This document shows, one piece after another, positions 21,421 to 32,951 of a stretch of DNA of 64,000 nt (position 1 is its first letter; every line of letters starts with the position of its first letter). The DNA comes from Prostheceraeus crozeri (taxonomy: Eukaryota > Platyhelminthes > Polycladida > Euryleptidae): contig CAJQUW010007293.1 in NCBI GenBank assembly GCA_907163375.1, positions 62,001 through 126,000 on the forward strand, in the 5' to 3' direction. The notes under the pieces are model-generated. The model was not told the DNA's origin. It did no database searches and saw nothing but the letters and a program-made list of their open reading frames with translations. Position numbers and translations under genes: made by a program.

Positions 21421-21691
21421 GAGATACTAGTTCATTTCCATTATTGTTAGATTTGTGAACTTTAATTTGATTTTGTCTAATTTCTTTATTCTATTTACAG
21501 AGTGTATTATTGTGCTTTTATAGTGACATTGCAGAAATCTCTATGCTCATGACCTTTCGAGAGTTTCATGTCTGAAATTTGCCTTCACTCTCGAGGTTCC
21601 AGTAGTCAAACAGTTATTTGTGTCAAAATCGTCAATTTTGTGAATTTTTAATGATTCTGTATATAAGGCTTGTAACAGTTTTCTTTTAGCT

Positions 21692-21737
21692 TTCCGCTGA
21701 CGAAGGAGACTAAACTTGCTCTGAAACGCGTACGGAA
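21692..21737 (+). ncRNA. Type I hammerhead ribozyme motif
   Basis: Stem I TTCCG (21692-21696) pairs with CGGAA (21733-21737). Core CTGACGA is followed by a 4-bp stem II (GGAG/CTCT, one wobble) and GAAA (21723-21726). Minimal palindromic stem III ACGCGT precedes cleavage base A21732. All invariant core positions are present. The very short stem III is typical of PLE-encoded hammerheads, which may act as dimers. It lies downstream of the PLE fragment and just before an AT-rich tract (21768-21830). Confidence 0.75.
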
Positions 21738-23295
21738 CTCAGATTTTTTGATTTTCACAAAATATTGTATTACATTATTATATTATATATAATTATATAT
21801 TATACATATTATATTATCATATTTATTATTTTATACAACCTATAAACTTATTTCAGTTAATAAACTTAAATTTAAATGCAATGAAATATAACTTTTAACA
21901 TCTTACAACTTGCAGTATTTTCAACATCTTCTATATTCAATTTTTGTGATTTGCTTTTACAACATCAGGATTTGATGATTACCGAGCACAACTCGTCAGC
22001 CGACTTCGTCAACGACTTCGTTTCCCGTTCAACCACAAAAAAACAATGGAAAATCATCCAAGAGTAAAGATCATTAAAAATGCGAAGACAAGAAGTGCGA
22101 GTGATGGGAATCTGTCATCGAAGGAACATCATATACAAGATCAATGGAGAAGAAAAACCATTCAATATCAAAGACAAAATGAAAGCATGAAGGAGGGTAC
22201 GTTCTACAATGCCAAGGATGTATAGAGAGTACAAATATTGGTCAGACTGGGACCATTCAAAGAGAAAATGTGACTACATATATAAATGCGGAGGCATCAA
22301 ATGAAAAACTGTAATTGATCATCTATTTCCATGTGCAATTTGTTGCATTTTATTCTATGAGTGTTGACTAAAATTTCAGGCAGAACCGGAACTAAAACCA
22401 GTGAGAACTTTTCGTGCTGTCAAGTGGTTAATAATTATAATACAATAGTGGATGATCTTCGAATTAATCAGATGAATTTCAGATATGATGATCTTGAAAA
22501 ATATTTCTCATTAACCTGTTTTCGAAATTTCTACACTTTCGTTATCACCAAGGTGCTTGATACACTTCCTTTAGTTATCGCATACTTTGTAGAATTTGAA
22601 ATCCTGAATGGCTATGAATTCTTCATTCTCCACTGTTCAGTATTTCATGAATATTGATGTGCAGCATATTTTCGTTTCCAATTGAAATAATAATCTTCCA
22701 ATATCGATGGAAATCCATTTTTATTAGAAAAGTGGTGGAATTTGCTATGTCTCGATCTTTAAATTAAATACTCAATAAAAAGGACAATGCTTTGAAGGTG
22801 TAGGCTATGTATAGGTATGTTGACAGATGCGCGGGTATGCATTTATTCATACACATCTTTAACATTGTTCCATTCCTGACAAAAATATCAATTTTTAGGC
22901 ATAATGCTATAAATAATAATAATATTATGATATCATATATTATATTATATAATAATAATGATATATATAGTAAATGAAAAGATTCTTTACATCAGGTGTA
23001 TAGTGCTCAATATTGAAAGAGCTACGTAGATAGTGAAATCAGAACAATATTTATTGCATGTAACTCGAAGTTTCACGGATTTTAATAAGATTACAACCGA
23101 TCATCAGATATCATATTTCTCCGATGCCTACATGTGGAAATTATTTCAATTTTTTGTTGATCAATGTCTCAGATTTTGCTACAGCGATATGATATTTTTT
23201 AGCTAGACACAAATTGCAATGTCAATTCCCACTTTTAGATGGTCTACATTTCTCCATGATTTTCCACTTGATGTTAAACTGTTTGTTTCCTTCTT
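21738..23295. other. AT-rich stretch with a trace of another PLE endonuclease
   Basis: AT tracts at 21768-21830 and 22917-22970. Near 22195-22265 one frame reads LQCQGCIESTNIGQTGTIQREN-like text, a degraded GIY-YIG start. Nothing else is supportable. Confidence 0.4.
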
Positions 23296-23523
23296 TCAAT
23301 TTCCATATATAATTTGACAGTGATGTTTCATGTTTGTACTTCTCGCTGTTCTTCCTTTAAAATTACCTTCACACAAGCCAAAATATGCTTTTTCTGAATT
23401 TCCTGACCCTACTATGACTTTGTATACCACGCATCTTAGTTTAAAATTTGTTTGCAAAGTGCACTGATCTTTACTTCTGCCTTTACTTTTCTGCTCTTTA
23501 CTTTTCTTTTTGATGAGCAACAT
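23296..23523 (-). pseudogene. Penelope-like GIY-YIG endonuclease remnant
   Basis: A 75-codon frame contains CVVYKVIV and KAYFGLCEGNFKGR, corresponding to the VVYK...YIGLTEGTFK pattern of PLE GIY-YIG domains, with YFG in place of YIG. It is truncated on both sides. Confidence 0.5.
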
Positions 23524-23937
23524 CAGTCAATTATAAAAAGTCACAAATCCAAAATTTTGAATAAGTCGAAAGTCGATAAAAATGAACAAACCAAAAAACG
23601 GAATCAAACTTTTAAACGATAAAAAGAAACAAACCAATCAGCAAATAATTGCTATCAAATTTCAGAACAAACAATAACCGAGGGAAGTCAACGAAAGTGT
23701 AATTGTATTCAAGTTTATGTATTAATTTTTATTTAGAATTTTTTCAAATCTCTTGATGATAATAATTTACTGTTGAATATTAAAATGAAAAGTGTTTGCC
23801 ATTTTTGGAGACCACTGCTTGCATAGATCAGGACCAGTTTCCACACCCGCTATTCTTTTAAAAACACGAATATGTATGTACATACAAAATACGAAAGTAT
23901 GTACATCCCTAGTCACGGTTCTGGCTCCTTTTACCTA

Positions 23938-24332
23938 CAAAATGGCTGCCTTCCGCGCCTTGTTTTACAGAGCATTTCGCATCTGCTTGCACAAGTTTCT
24001 ATATGAGCAGGCAACCAAAGAGATTCTAAACTTCAGTTGTTTGAATGGTACTCTCGTACGCTGAGAGTGTAATACTAAAACTCAAGGACAAGTTGAACGA
24101 AAAATTACTGTCCAATGGACACAGTGATCGATGTGAAATAAAGTTTGTAAATTGGAGCATTCCTTTTATATTTAAGGGCGTCAACGAGTTAAAGAATCGG
24201 ATTTATTTCATCAACAAAGCTTTACCAGAGAATATTAAAATTAGATTGATTTTTAAGACTTCCAAAACTCTTCATATGTGTCAGAATGTGGACACTATCT
24301 CGAGTGAGCTGAAGTCTAGAATCGTTTACTGA
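23938..24332 (+). pseudogene. Penelope-like element fragment upstream of the endonuclease
   Basis: MAAFRALFYRAFRICL (frame from 23941), then SIPFIFKGVNELKNRI and NIKIRLIFKTSKTL (frame from 24045), match the linker between reverse transcriptase and GIY-YIG in PLEs. The fragment ends at TGA 24330-24332 before any endonuclease. Confidence 0.55.
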
Positions 24333-24335
24333 TTA

Positions 24336-24866
24336 TAAAGAGCATTAAATACCTTTGTCTTCATAAGATGCTTCTATGAATGGAATGTCTCTATTTGTCT
24401 ATACCCAATATCTAAGTCACACGTCCGTGCCGCAAACTCGGTGTCGTTTTGTCTTAACATTCATTGTATTAGTTAATTCTTGAAGATAATTTTCATGAGT
24501 TTGTTATGAACAATTTTAGCCACTGTTTAGTTGTTAAACTTGCAATCATGCATCCATGTATTCTATTTCTTTTTACTCAATAACCAAGTCGTCGAGTCGG
24601 TGTTGTATTGTCTCAACGTTGTATTAGTTCATCCTGTGAGGGTAATTTTTATGAATTTGTTGCGAACAATTTTTGCCAATTTTCAGTTGTTTATCTGTCA
24701 ATCATCCACCTATGGAGTCAATTTCTTTTTTAATCATTAAAGTCTCGATCATTAGCAAGTTTGCATTTCAAAATGACGATAAAGAGCATTGAAATACCTT
24801 TGTCTTTATAAGATGCTTTTGAATTAAATAAAATTACCATCACCATTATCATCACCATCACCATCC
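24336..24866 (+). repeat. Duplicated 3' segment ending in an ACC/ATC-type microsatellite tail
   Basis: ATAAAGAGCATT(G)AAATACC recurs at about 24336 and 24780. Text around 24430-24570 reappears diverged at 24588-24715. A CATCACCAT-type tail closes it at about 24834-24866. Short repeat tails of this kind end many LINE-type insertions. Confidence 0.45.
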
Positions 24867-25686
24867 CGAATAAATAATTATAGGTATAAGACTTCATGCA
24901 TGCGTGATGTATGGAGAATAATTTTCCATCATGGTTTTATCATAGCTATTTACATGATCTGTGCGAATGTCTTTGTCGTCATCAATATTGTAAACGCATA
25001 TTCATAAATTTGCATGTGCAAATTGAAAATACTCAGAATTGATTTTAGTGTAATCATGTTTATTTTTACAAAGTTAATGTAATAGATTTTTGTTCGATCT
25101 TATGGTTCGTGTATCTGTCATTTAATGTGGTATTTCGTACAGATTAAAAATGATTTATAAGTTGATCAACTTTAGGCAAATACGTATTGGGACCGGACTT
25201 TCAAGCTATCAAGTAAATTTGACGTCTTTTGGGTTCGCATGTCTGTAGTACACATTTGTACCTTAAACGACATACGGACTCTCGAGACCCTAAAGGTCCG
25301 CATATAGTAACTTTTTCAACCTTAGCATTCGGACCTTCTAGGTCATACGTTTGGACCCTAAAACTGCGGGTCCATATAGTAACTTTTTCAACCCTACAAA
25401 CGAACCTTTTTCGGACCAACATACGGACCAATAGCGTTAACAGTGTAGTATACGCCATTTAGCCACTCGGATTAATGAATATGTCAGTGGAAAACCTCTA
25501 CCCACTGAGATATCTATGCATATGCACCGAACCTTGAGAGAGAGCTTCTCACTATTTGGCAGATCGAGATTTCCAAAAATCCAGGAAATTATTTTGATTA
25601 GAGATAACTTTGACGCCCTTTCTAATGAAAAGAGTGGCTCTGACCGACTCCGTCTGAATTTGTAAATTCGTATATAACTGTGTGGT
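24867..25686. other. Gene-free stretch with a short tandem duplication
   Basis: ATATAGTAACTTTTTCAACC occurs at about 25303 and 25374, inside diverged ~78-base units rich in GGACC. No gene. Confidence 0.5.
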
Positions 25687-25694
25687 GTGATGTG

Positions 25695-26644
25695 CAGTGG
25701 CGGCCCGTCCATATGGGCGCCTGGGGAGCAGCCCTCCATTAAAAATTAGTTACATCAAAGAAAATTTACACAGAACATTGCGCTGAAACGCAACTGATCT
25801 GATAGACTGAATTGAATTATCAATGGTTCAACCTGTACTGCTAAACACATTCGAAGCGTGGTTCAGTGACTCTTTCAGACGTCACTCTCCCTCTCTTCTA
25901 CCGGATGGGGCGCACAGTCTGTGCGCCTTGATTCATACATGTTTTGCTGATCATACATCTGCATACATCGAAGATTTTTAGCAGCTTCGCACACGTAAAC
26001 AATGCATGGATGGGGCGCTCTCAAAAAGTCCCTCTGCCTCGCTTTCGTACATTCTCATTAGGTAGCGCCGCGCGTGCGTTGGGAAGTCAGATTCTGGTCA
26101 AACTCATGTTATTCTGATGCATGTATGCAAAACCTTGGACTGGCGAAGCACTTTCAATCATAACTGTGTCTCACTGTGTCGACTGAAAATGAATCAGATT
26201 GCATATCTTTTAAGAAAGCCCTTTTCTCAACATTCCCTACAAGAAAAAATTGAAATTAGAAATCTCGGTCCGCCAAGGCCACGACTCAACGGCAGCCAAG
26301 CTCACGTTTCAAGCGACAGAGGACGAAACTACAGGAGAAATTTTAATACAGAATGGTATTCGCGATGTGAATGGCTTTGTGGATCAGATGAACTGGAAGC
26401 TGTATTTTGTTTTCCTTGTGTGCTATTTGGTGGTGATCATCGTTGGACTTTACATCTTCCGAAAATAATGTCATTATGAAGGACCACAGTAGTATATTTG
26501 CAGTGAGGCTTATCATGTCATTGTCATAAACAGGCATTTACATAGGCGTACATGAAATATAGCAGAGACCGTAGTAGATGATGGGCTAATATGAAGACGT
26601 TTGGATTGCGCCCCACATGAACAGGACTGCACGAGCCGCCACTG
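25695..26644 (+). mobile_element. hAT-type nonautonomous element, copy 2
   Basis: 950 bases, ends CAGTGGCGGC...GCCGCCACTG, 8-bp duplication GTGATGTG (25687-25694, 26645-26652). This copy keeps the longest transposase fragment, listed separately. Confidence 0.93.
26189..26479 (+). pseudogene. hAT transposase N-terminal fragment (ZMYM/TTF-type zinc finger)
   Basis: ATG 26189 opens 96 codons. RNLGPPRPRL, FNTEWYSRCEWLCG and AVFCFPCVLFGGDHRWT form the TTF-type finger at the start of Tip100/ZMYM1-like hAT transposases. It normally binds the transposon ends. The ORF stops at TAA 26479 shortly after the finger; the RNase-H core is deleted. Equivalent fragments in the other two copies are frameshifted. 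Confidence 0.8.
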
Positions 26645-26663
26645 GTGATGTGATTACCTTTTG

Positions 26664-26718
26664 CTTCTTGTCGCTGAGGATAATATTTTACATATTACAT
26701 ATCGAAACATGTCTGGAA
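26664..26718 (+). ncRNA. Degenerate hammerhead-like motif
   Basis: CTGAGGA (26671-26677), then an AU-rich possible stem II, CGAAACATGTC with palindromic ACATGT as stem III. Stem I pairing is weak (two or three pairs). Likely a decayed PLE terminal ribozyme. Confidence 0.35.
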
Positions 26719-26796
26719 CACAGTGCTGAAATCACAGACTAGGTTTTCAATTTATATATATATATAAATGAAAGGCGATGAAACCAAAAACACGTC

Positions 26797-26848
26797 TTTG
26801 CGTAACCGGTTTCTGTGGTTTATTGGTTACCACTTCATCAGACGCAAA
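26797..26848 (-). ncRNA. Type I hammerhead ribozyme motif
   Basis: Read leftward: stem I TTTGCGT pairs with ACGCAAA (7 bp, perfect). Core CTGATGA (26841-26835) is followed by stem II GTGG/CCAC and GAAA. Stem III ACC/GGT precedes cleavage base T. Every invariant position is present. A TA tract (26753-26766) lies 30 bases beyond its 3' side. It is probably the terminus of a PLE copy. Confidence 0.8.
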
Positions 26849-27145
26849 TGAATGAAAGAAAATGAGCTCATAGGCAGTTTAAGGAAGGTTTGAATTTCAA
26901 TATGAAATATCTCTCTTTTTTTGCCTCCCTTTCTACTCTATGAGCTCTGTCTGACAATTGAAATGTAGGCGCAGCTTCAAACTTGATTTCTTGATTTCGG
27001 CAACACTCTCTGATGTGCTTGCTAACATACAACATAGAGATATTCGGATTGTTTATGTGTTGAATATGAAACTATGTGTAAATAGTATATACATGTATAT
27101 ATGTTATTTATTTATTATTATATATATTAACATATATGTATATAT

Positions 27146-28220
27146 ATGTTAATAGAAACTATGCATTCTCGAGTGATGGAGGTATACCCCAATAATGGCA
27201 ACAACATTAACAAGTCTTGGCTGAGATATTTAGATGATTGCTGGCTGATTTGGAAAGCCGATTATGGTAGTCATGAACCTTTTCTTGAAATCCTAGATGA
27301 TCTTCATTCAGCAATCAAATTTACTGACGAACAGAGTGCAACTCATTTAAATTTCCTAGACGTTCTTGTCTACACTGATCCTAATGGTGGGAATATTCAC
27401 ACGGATTTATATCGGAAACCAACAGACACTATGAATTACGTACCATTTAATTCAGCCCATCCCCGCCACATTTTGAAAAACATCCCATACAACCTAGCGA
27501 GACGAATCAGGATGATTGTATCAGATGAAAACCAACGTCTATTGCGGTACAAGGAACTAAGGTCGCGATTATTACAATTGAAATACCCCTGCACATTAAT
27601 TGACAATGCAATTGCAAAAGCTGAAATGGACAGAAAAAAGAAATAAAAGCTGGGAGTAATAATAAAATGTTTCCATTTATACAAACATATACGTAACAAG
27701 AATAATCCAGACATTTTTTCCAAAGTAATTAAACCTATAACGAACACTTTGAATCTTTTGCTTCCCTTTAAGCGATGTACATTTAGACCAACATATCGCC
27801 AACCTCGATCAATTCTGGCAATGGTTTCAAAAAACAATCGCAGAACCGTTTTTGGCATCCAACGATGTGGTGAGAAGCTATGCAAGTGCTGTGATACCAT
27901 CATGACGGGGAAATCTGTAGAATTCAGATCTGCGACTCAAATAAGAACTTTTACAGTCCAACACAACTTCAATTGCTTGTCATCAAATTTAATCTATAAA
28001 TTACAGTGTTGTGCCTGTAACAAATGTTGTGTGAGTCAGACTGGGGATACTTTGCGCCATCGGATGACCATTCATAGACAGCAGATATTTAACAGCACCT
28101 ACACAGTCCTTAAAGTGAGCAAGCACATTTCTATGTGTGGCAAAGGATTTTCAGTTGCAACGTTTTATCAATTGCCTCCAGGCCAAAGAAACTGTGTTCA
28201 TAAAGATATTTCAGCTTGAG
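27146..28220 (+). pseudogene. Penelope-like retroelement, 5'-truncated (reverse transcriptase end and GIY-YIG)
   Basis: The first frame (27146-27646) has RT motif C in WLRYLDDCWLIW, then FLDVLVY, LYRKPTDT and HPRHILKNIPYNLARRI, all characteristic of PLE reverse transcriptases. A second frame (27749-28219) has CGEKLCKCC and IYKLQCCACNKCCVSQTGDTLRHRM. This is a GIY-YIG domain in which the YIG-equivalent is altered to CVSQ, so nuclease activity is doubtful. RT motifs 1-B are missing at the 5' side. The break near 27650 is a frame change with a stop. Confidence 0.85.
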
Positions 28221-28402
28221 TTAGACAGTACAACTTTTGAACAGTACATTTTGTGTACATTTTAAATAGTACATTTTGAACTTAATTCTGTGTTATTTTC
28301 TGTAACTTTTCATTTAGTCGCCTTGACAAGCCGAGTATCGATGAAATCGATTGGCGCAATAAACGATTTCATTTTGCAGTGAGGCTTCTAGTAGATGATG
28401 AT

Positions 28403-28407
<5 letters not shown>

Positions 28408-28470
<63 letters not shown>
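28408..28470. repeat. (TA)n microsatellite
   Basis: About 30 TA units abutting the inverted PLE end. Confidence 0.95.
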
Positions 28471-28475
<5 letters not shown>

Positions 28476-28477
28476 GT

Positions 28478-29041
28478 TTGAATGCAAAAAACCAAACGAA
28501 TGAAACTTTCAAGAAAACTTGATTTTTCAGCACGAGCGCTTTCATGTATTGTGCATACAATCTTCAGGTGCATAAAAGTGACATCAAAATCTTTTTAAAA
28601 TTCATATCAGTACATACATAAAAAGTTCATAGAAATTCATGTTACTTGGCGTTCAGCTTGGGATGGAATAGGTCAATAAAATGTCTTTCTTTAGCTTTTC
28701 TAAAAAATATCTGTGGCATTATGCATCTTATAAAAAGGGAAGATGGTAAAACGCCCATGACTGCATTCATCTAAATGTTTACTTAAACTAATTTTACGGT
28801 ATTCAGGAATGTTAATTTGCTCCTTGTGGATTCTACAACGTTCTCTTATTGTGTTACCTGTTTCGCCAATATAAAACTCATTACAATTGGTACACGTAAT
28901 TACATAAATGACGTTTTGAGTCGAACAATTCATGTTATTTTTGATTTGAAATTGTTGATCATTGAAGTTGTATGTGTTGCCTTCTCTCAAATAATCACAT
29001 GTTCCACATCTTGCATCATTACATTTCTTTACGACGAAATC
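28478..29041 (-). mobile_element. Inverted copy of the PLE 3' end (GIY-YIG plus tail)
   Basis: Read leftward it matches about 31288-31857 almost base for base. It includes VIYVITCTNCNEFYIGETGNTIRER and the tail with a hammerhead. It sits head-to-head with the long PLE body that starts at about 29058. The leftward 124-residue ORF 29074-28700 is this endonuclease. Confidence 0.9.
28530..28571 (-). ncRNA. Type I hammerhead ribozyme motif, intact copy
   Basis: Leftward: stem I GCAC/GTGC, core CTGAAGA (28567-28561), 5-bp stem II (TGTAT/ATACA), GAAA, palindromic stem III AGCGCT and cleavage base C. All core positions are conserved. The sister copy at 31761 carries one change in stem I. Confidence 0.75.
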
Positions 29042-29057
29042 ACATGCACGAAATTGC

Positions 29058-31690
29058 ATGCACGAAAACAGCATGCAAAATCAATTTCAACCAAATTATA
29101 ATAGACGACAATACAACTATCAATATAATTCACGAAACTTCCTAAAGACAAATCCAAACAAACCAATTCGAAATTATCATGGCTCAACAAACAGAGATCA
29201 TCGATACCGACAAGGTGAATTCAATTATCAACATCAACGCTATTCTCGTCGATACCAACCTACACATGTATCTCAAACTTACATGTATCCACCTACTCGT
29301 TTGAACTCACGAAACCAGTATGATGCCGAACATGCAAGAAGTGAGAATCCTCAAAATCTTCATATTCAACACCCCCAAAATCATTTTTTAGGGGGAGGCA
29401 AGATGAATGCTGCGAGGAGAATACCTCAACAGAGAACAAAGAAACAAATGGAATACCTGATGTGAAGCCAAAAATTATTAATCTATCTCATCGACCATTG
29501 AATGATGCAGAAATCACACTATTATCCAAAGGTCTCAAATTTGCCCCTACTCCACGAGAAAATAATTGTGAACTTTCAACAGATATCAAAACTTACACCA
29601 GGCGTTTTAAGACTATCTGAATTTTTTCATGAAACTGTGACAAACGACATTAACTTGATCAAAATCAGTCTAATTTTTAATCCTCCAAGAGGGAGAAACC
29701 ACTTGTTGGATACATTATGTGATACATTGGAATGTGTTGATCTGAACAATGGGAAAAAGAAAATAAAAGGAAATATATGCATCAAAGAAAAAAATGCATT
29801 ACGCAGCCTATCGTCTGATGAAAGCATCATTATCAAAGAAGCCGACAAGGGAGGAGCCGTAGTTGTTAGGACAAAAAGTTTTATGAAATGCATATCAAAA
29901 ATATGCTAAGTGATTCAAACTTCTATTCACAAGTCAATGAAGATGCCGATAGAAAAACAATGATAAAGATAAAAAAGTTAATCAAAGACCCAATATCACA
30001 AACTCTTACTACGAAAGAAAAGGACTACTTAACTAAATCGAAAGTAAAGAAAGTAATTTCTACGGTCTACCTAAAATCCATAAATCCTCATCGATCAGAA
30101 ACTCAATCAATGAACAAAAGTCCGAGTATATACAAAACGTCAGCCCTCATGATTTGACTTTTCGACCAATTGTTGGTGGTCCTAATTGTCCGACACAACG
30201 CTTGAGTAGATTATTGGACATATTGTTGAAACCCTTATGTCAATTCGTAGAAAGCTTCGTGAAAGATGACTTAGACTTCCTAACATTCTTACCAGACTCC
30301 ATTGATGAAAATGCCAAGCTGGTTACCTTCGATGTAGTGAGCTTATACACCAATATTCCTCATGACTTAGGCATAGAATCAATTAAATATTGGACATCTC
30401 TACATTCGAACGTTATCAATGAACGTTTTCAACAAGAATTTATCATTGAAAGTTTAAAGTTGGTACTAACAAACAACAATTTCTCCTTTGGAAATGACTT
30501 TTATGCGCAAGTAAAAGGTACAGCAATGGGTACAGTTGTTGCCCAACCTATGCAACCCTTACCCTTGCTTACTTAGAAATTCAACTATATGACAAAATAA
30601 GAAACTTGTGGGGTGAAGAAGATTGTGAGTATGTGAAGAAAAACTGGAAAAGGTATCTCGATGATTGCTTCATCATCTGGGTTTTTGACAATGAAAAATT
30701 GAGAATCTTTAATCAAATACTTAATCAACTGAACTGCAATTTACAATTTACAATGGAAACGAACGAAGAACAAATCTCTTTTTTGGATATTTTGATAATG
30801 AAGAAAAATGACAAAGTTGTGACAGATGTTTTTTATAAAACTACAGACACTCAACAATACCTCCATTTCAACTCCAATCATCCCAGGCATACCAAAAGAG
30901 CCATCCCATATAACCTTGCCAGAAGAATCTGCACTATTGTGAATGATGAATCTCGAAAAGAGTCCCGTCTTTCAGAATGAAAACGTTTCTTCAAAAACAA
31001 GCATATCCTGACGAACTTATCTCAGATGGTATTAAGCGAGCTAAAGAATTAAACAGAACTGAACTTCTAAACGCGAATTCGAAAAGTAACAATGCACTTG
31101 CCATACCCTTTATATCTACACACAAACCTAGAAACACAAACATATACCCAATGATTAATTCTATTAATATAACTTTGAAAAGTGATCAACAAACTAAATA
31201 TATATTTGAAAGCAAAAAATTCATTAATAGCAAGCGACAACCATCGAATTTAAAACGCATATTGTGTAGATCAAAATTTTGTATAGATAGTGATTTCGTC
31301 GTAAAGAAATGTAATGATGCAAGATGTGGAACATGTGATTATTTGAGAGAAGGCAACACATACAACTTCAATGATCAACAATTTCAAATCAAAAATAACA
31401 TGAATTGTTCGACTCAAAACGTCATTTATGTAATTACGTGTACCAATTGTAATGAGTTTTATATTGGCGAAACAGGTAACACAATAAGAGAACGTTGTAG
31501 ACTCCACAAGGAGCAAATTAACATTCCTGAATACCGTAAAATTAGTTTAAGTAAACATTTAGATGAATGCAGTCATGGGCGTTTTACCATCTTCCCTTTT
31601 TATAAGATGCATAATGCCACAGATATTTTTAGAAAAGCTAAAGAAAGACATTTTATTGACCTATTCCATCCCAAGCTGAACGTCAAGTAA
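29058..31690 (+). pseudogene. Long Penelope-like retroelement ORF, several frameshifts
   Basis: 29058-29465 encodes an Asn/Arg/Tyr/Gln-rich N-terminal region. The following frames carry NLSHRPLNDAEITLLSKGLKF-like text (29470-29620), IIKEADKGGAVVV, FRPIVGGPNCPTQRLSRLL, RT motif A VTFDVVSLYTNIPHD (30319-30363), motif B KGTAMG (30510) and motif C RYLDDCFIIW (30651). Then come the thumb (FYKTTDTQQYLHF, HPRHTKRAIPYNLARRI) and, from about 31410, the GIY-YIG VITCTNCNEFYIGETGNTIRER, ending at TAA 31690. Frame changes occur near 29465, 29900, 30150, 30545 and 30980. The product would be an endonuclease-positive PLE reverse transcriptase that primes on nicked target DNA. As written it is inactive, though domains are complete. 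Confidence 0.88.
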
Positions 31691-31760
31691 CATGAATTTC
31701 TATGAACTTTTTATGTATGTACTGATATGAATTTTAAAAAGATTTTGATGTCACTTTTAT

Positions 31761-31802
31761 GCACCTGAAGATTGTATGCACAATACATGAAAGCGCTCTT
31801 GC
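31761..31802 (+). ncRNA. Hammerhead motif, downstream copy with stem I mutation
   Basis: Same motif as 28571-28530, but T replaces G at 31799, the first base after the cleavage site. Stem I therefore loses its closing pair. Core, stem II and stem III are unchanged. Confidence 0.7.
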
Positions 31803-31898
31803 TGAAAAATCAAGTTTTCTTGAAAGTTTCATTCGTTTGGTTTTTTGCATTCAAACTTTTTATATACATTTCCAAATACTGAGTTCTTACTATTATTG

Positions 31899-32171
<273 letters not shown>

Positions 32172-32187
32172 ATCTCTTGACAGCGTG

Positions 32188-32188
<1 letters not shown>

Positions 32189-32268
<80 letters not shown>

Positions 32269-32295
32269 CACTGTATATATATATATATATATAAT
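32189..32295. repeat. (TA)n microsatellite
   Basis: About 100 bases of TA with CA/GT interruptions. Reading frames of alternating Tyr-Ile on either strand are artefacts of it. Confidence 0.95.
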
Positions 32296-32305
32296 GAAAT
32301 TAAAA

Positions 32306-32366
32306 TTGAAAACACGACTTTTACTTATAAGCATAAGCGCTTTCTTTTCTTCAGTTGCTTTATAAG
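32306..32366 (-). ncRNA. Hammerhead-like motif lacking stem II
   Basis: Leftward: CTTATAAAGCAA, CTGAAGA, AAA, GAAAGCGCTT, ATGCTTATAAG. Flanking arms pair over most of their length, and stem III AGCGCT matches the PLE ribozymes, but stem II is gone. It sits beside a TA tract like the others. Confidence 0.35.
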
Positions 32367-32399
32367 TAATGAGATTTAGATAACATGCTATTTACAAAA

Positions 32400-32795
32400 T
32401 TTGAAATATACATCATAAAGTTAGTCATTAGAAATAACATGGAAATTTGCAACATATCTTCAAAGTCATAGGATTATGTACAGCATAGATTTCTGTTGAG
32501 GGTAAGATAATTAAGTTAATTGAAAAAATTGACATTATGATTTCCAAAACTATAACAACAAATGAATTACTCGAAGAATTGGTTTTTATAAATCGACCAA
32601 ACAATGAAAGTACTTATCAAGCTAACAACCAAAAAGTAGAAAATGAATCTGAATCCACAGACAGTGAGAATACATCTAATTTAATACAAAATGAAATCAA
32701 TGAACTAACTCTGAAAAAAGAGGCAGAGAAGATCAAGCACAAAATTTCAAGTATTGGCACCAAACAATGTATAAAAGAAAAATGTCATATTGTCA
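32400..32795. other. Unassigned stretch, possible PLE leader
   Basis: An ORF (32537-32935) has a Lys/Glu/Asn-rich, coiled-coil-prone start (NELLEELVFI, ESTDSENTSN) and runs into a MITE. It could be the 5' part of a PLE that begins at the hammerhead-like motif. Unproven. Confidence 0.25.
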
Positions 32796-32951
32796 CCTGT
32801 CAACGTCTTTATCATTGGGTTAGAATCAGTCACATGTGCAGCTCTAAGCTCTTAATCGGTCATTCATGCCCCAACTTAGTTCCCCGGATGTGCCGCGACT
32901 TTGAGTCAATTTCCATTCTAGTCAACTTCAGATAAACAGTTTATTTCTATG
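32796..32951 (+). repeat. MITE family CATAGAAAT, copy A (5'-truncated)
   Basis: Ends with TTCCATTCTAG...ATTTCTATG, matching the three copies near 37 kb in the order CAACTTAGTTCCCC, GAGTCAATTTCC. Confidence 0.75.
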
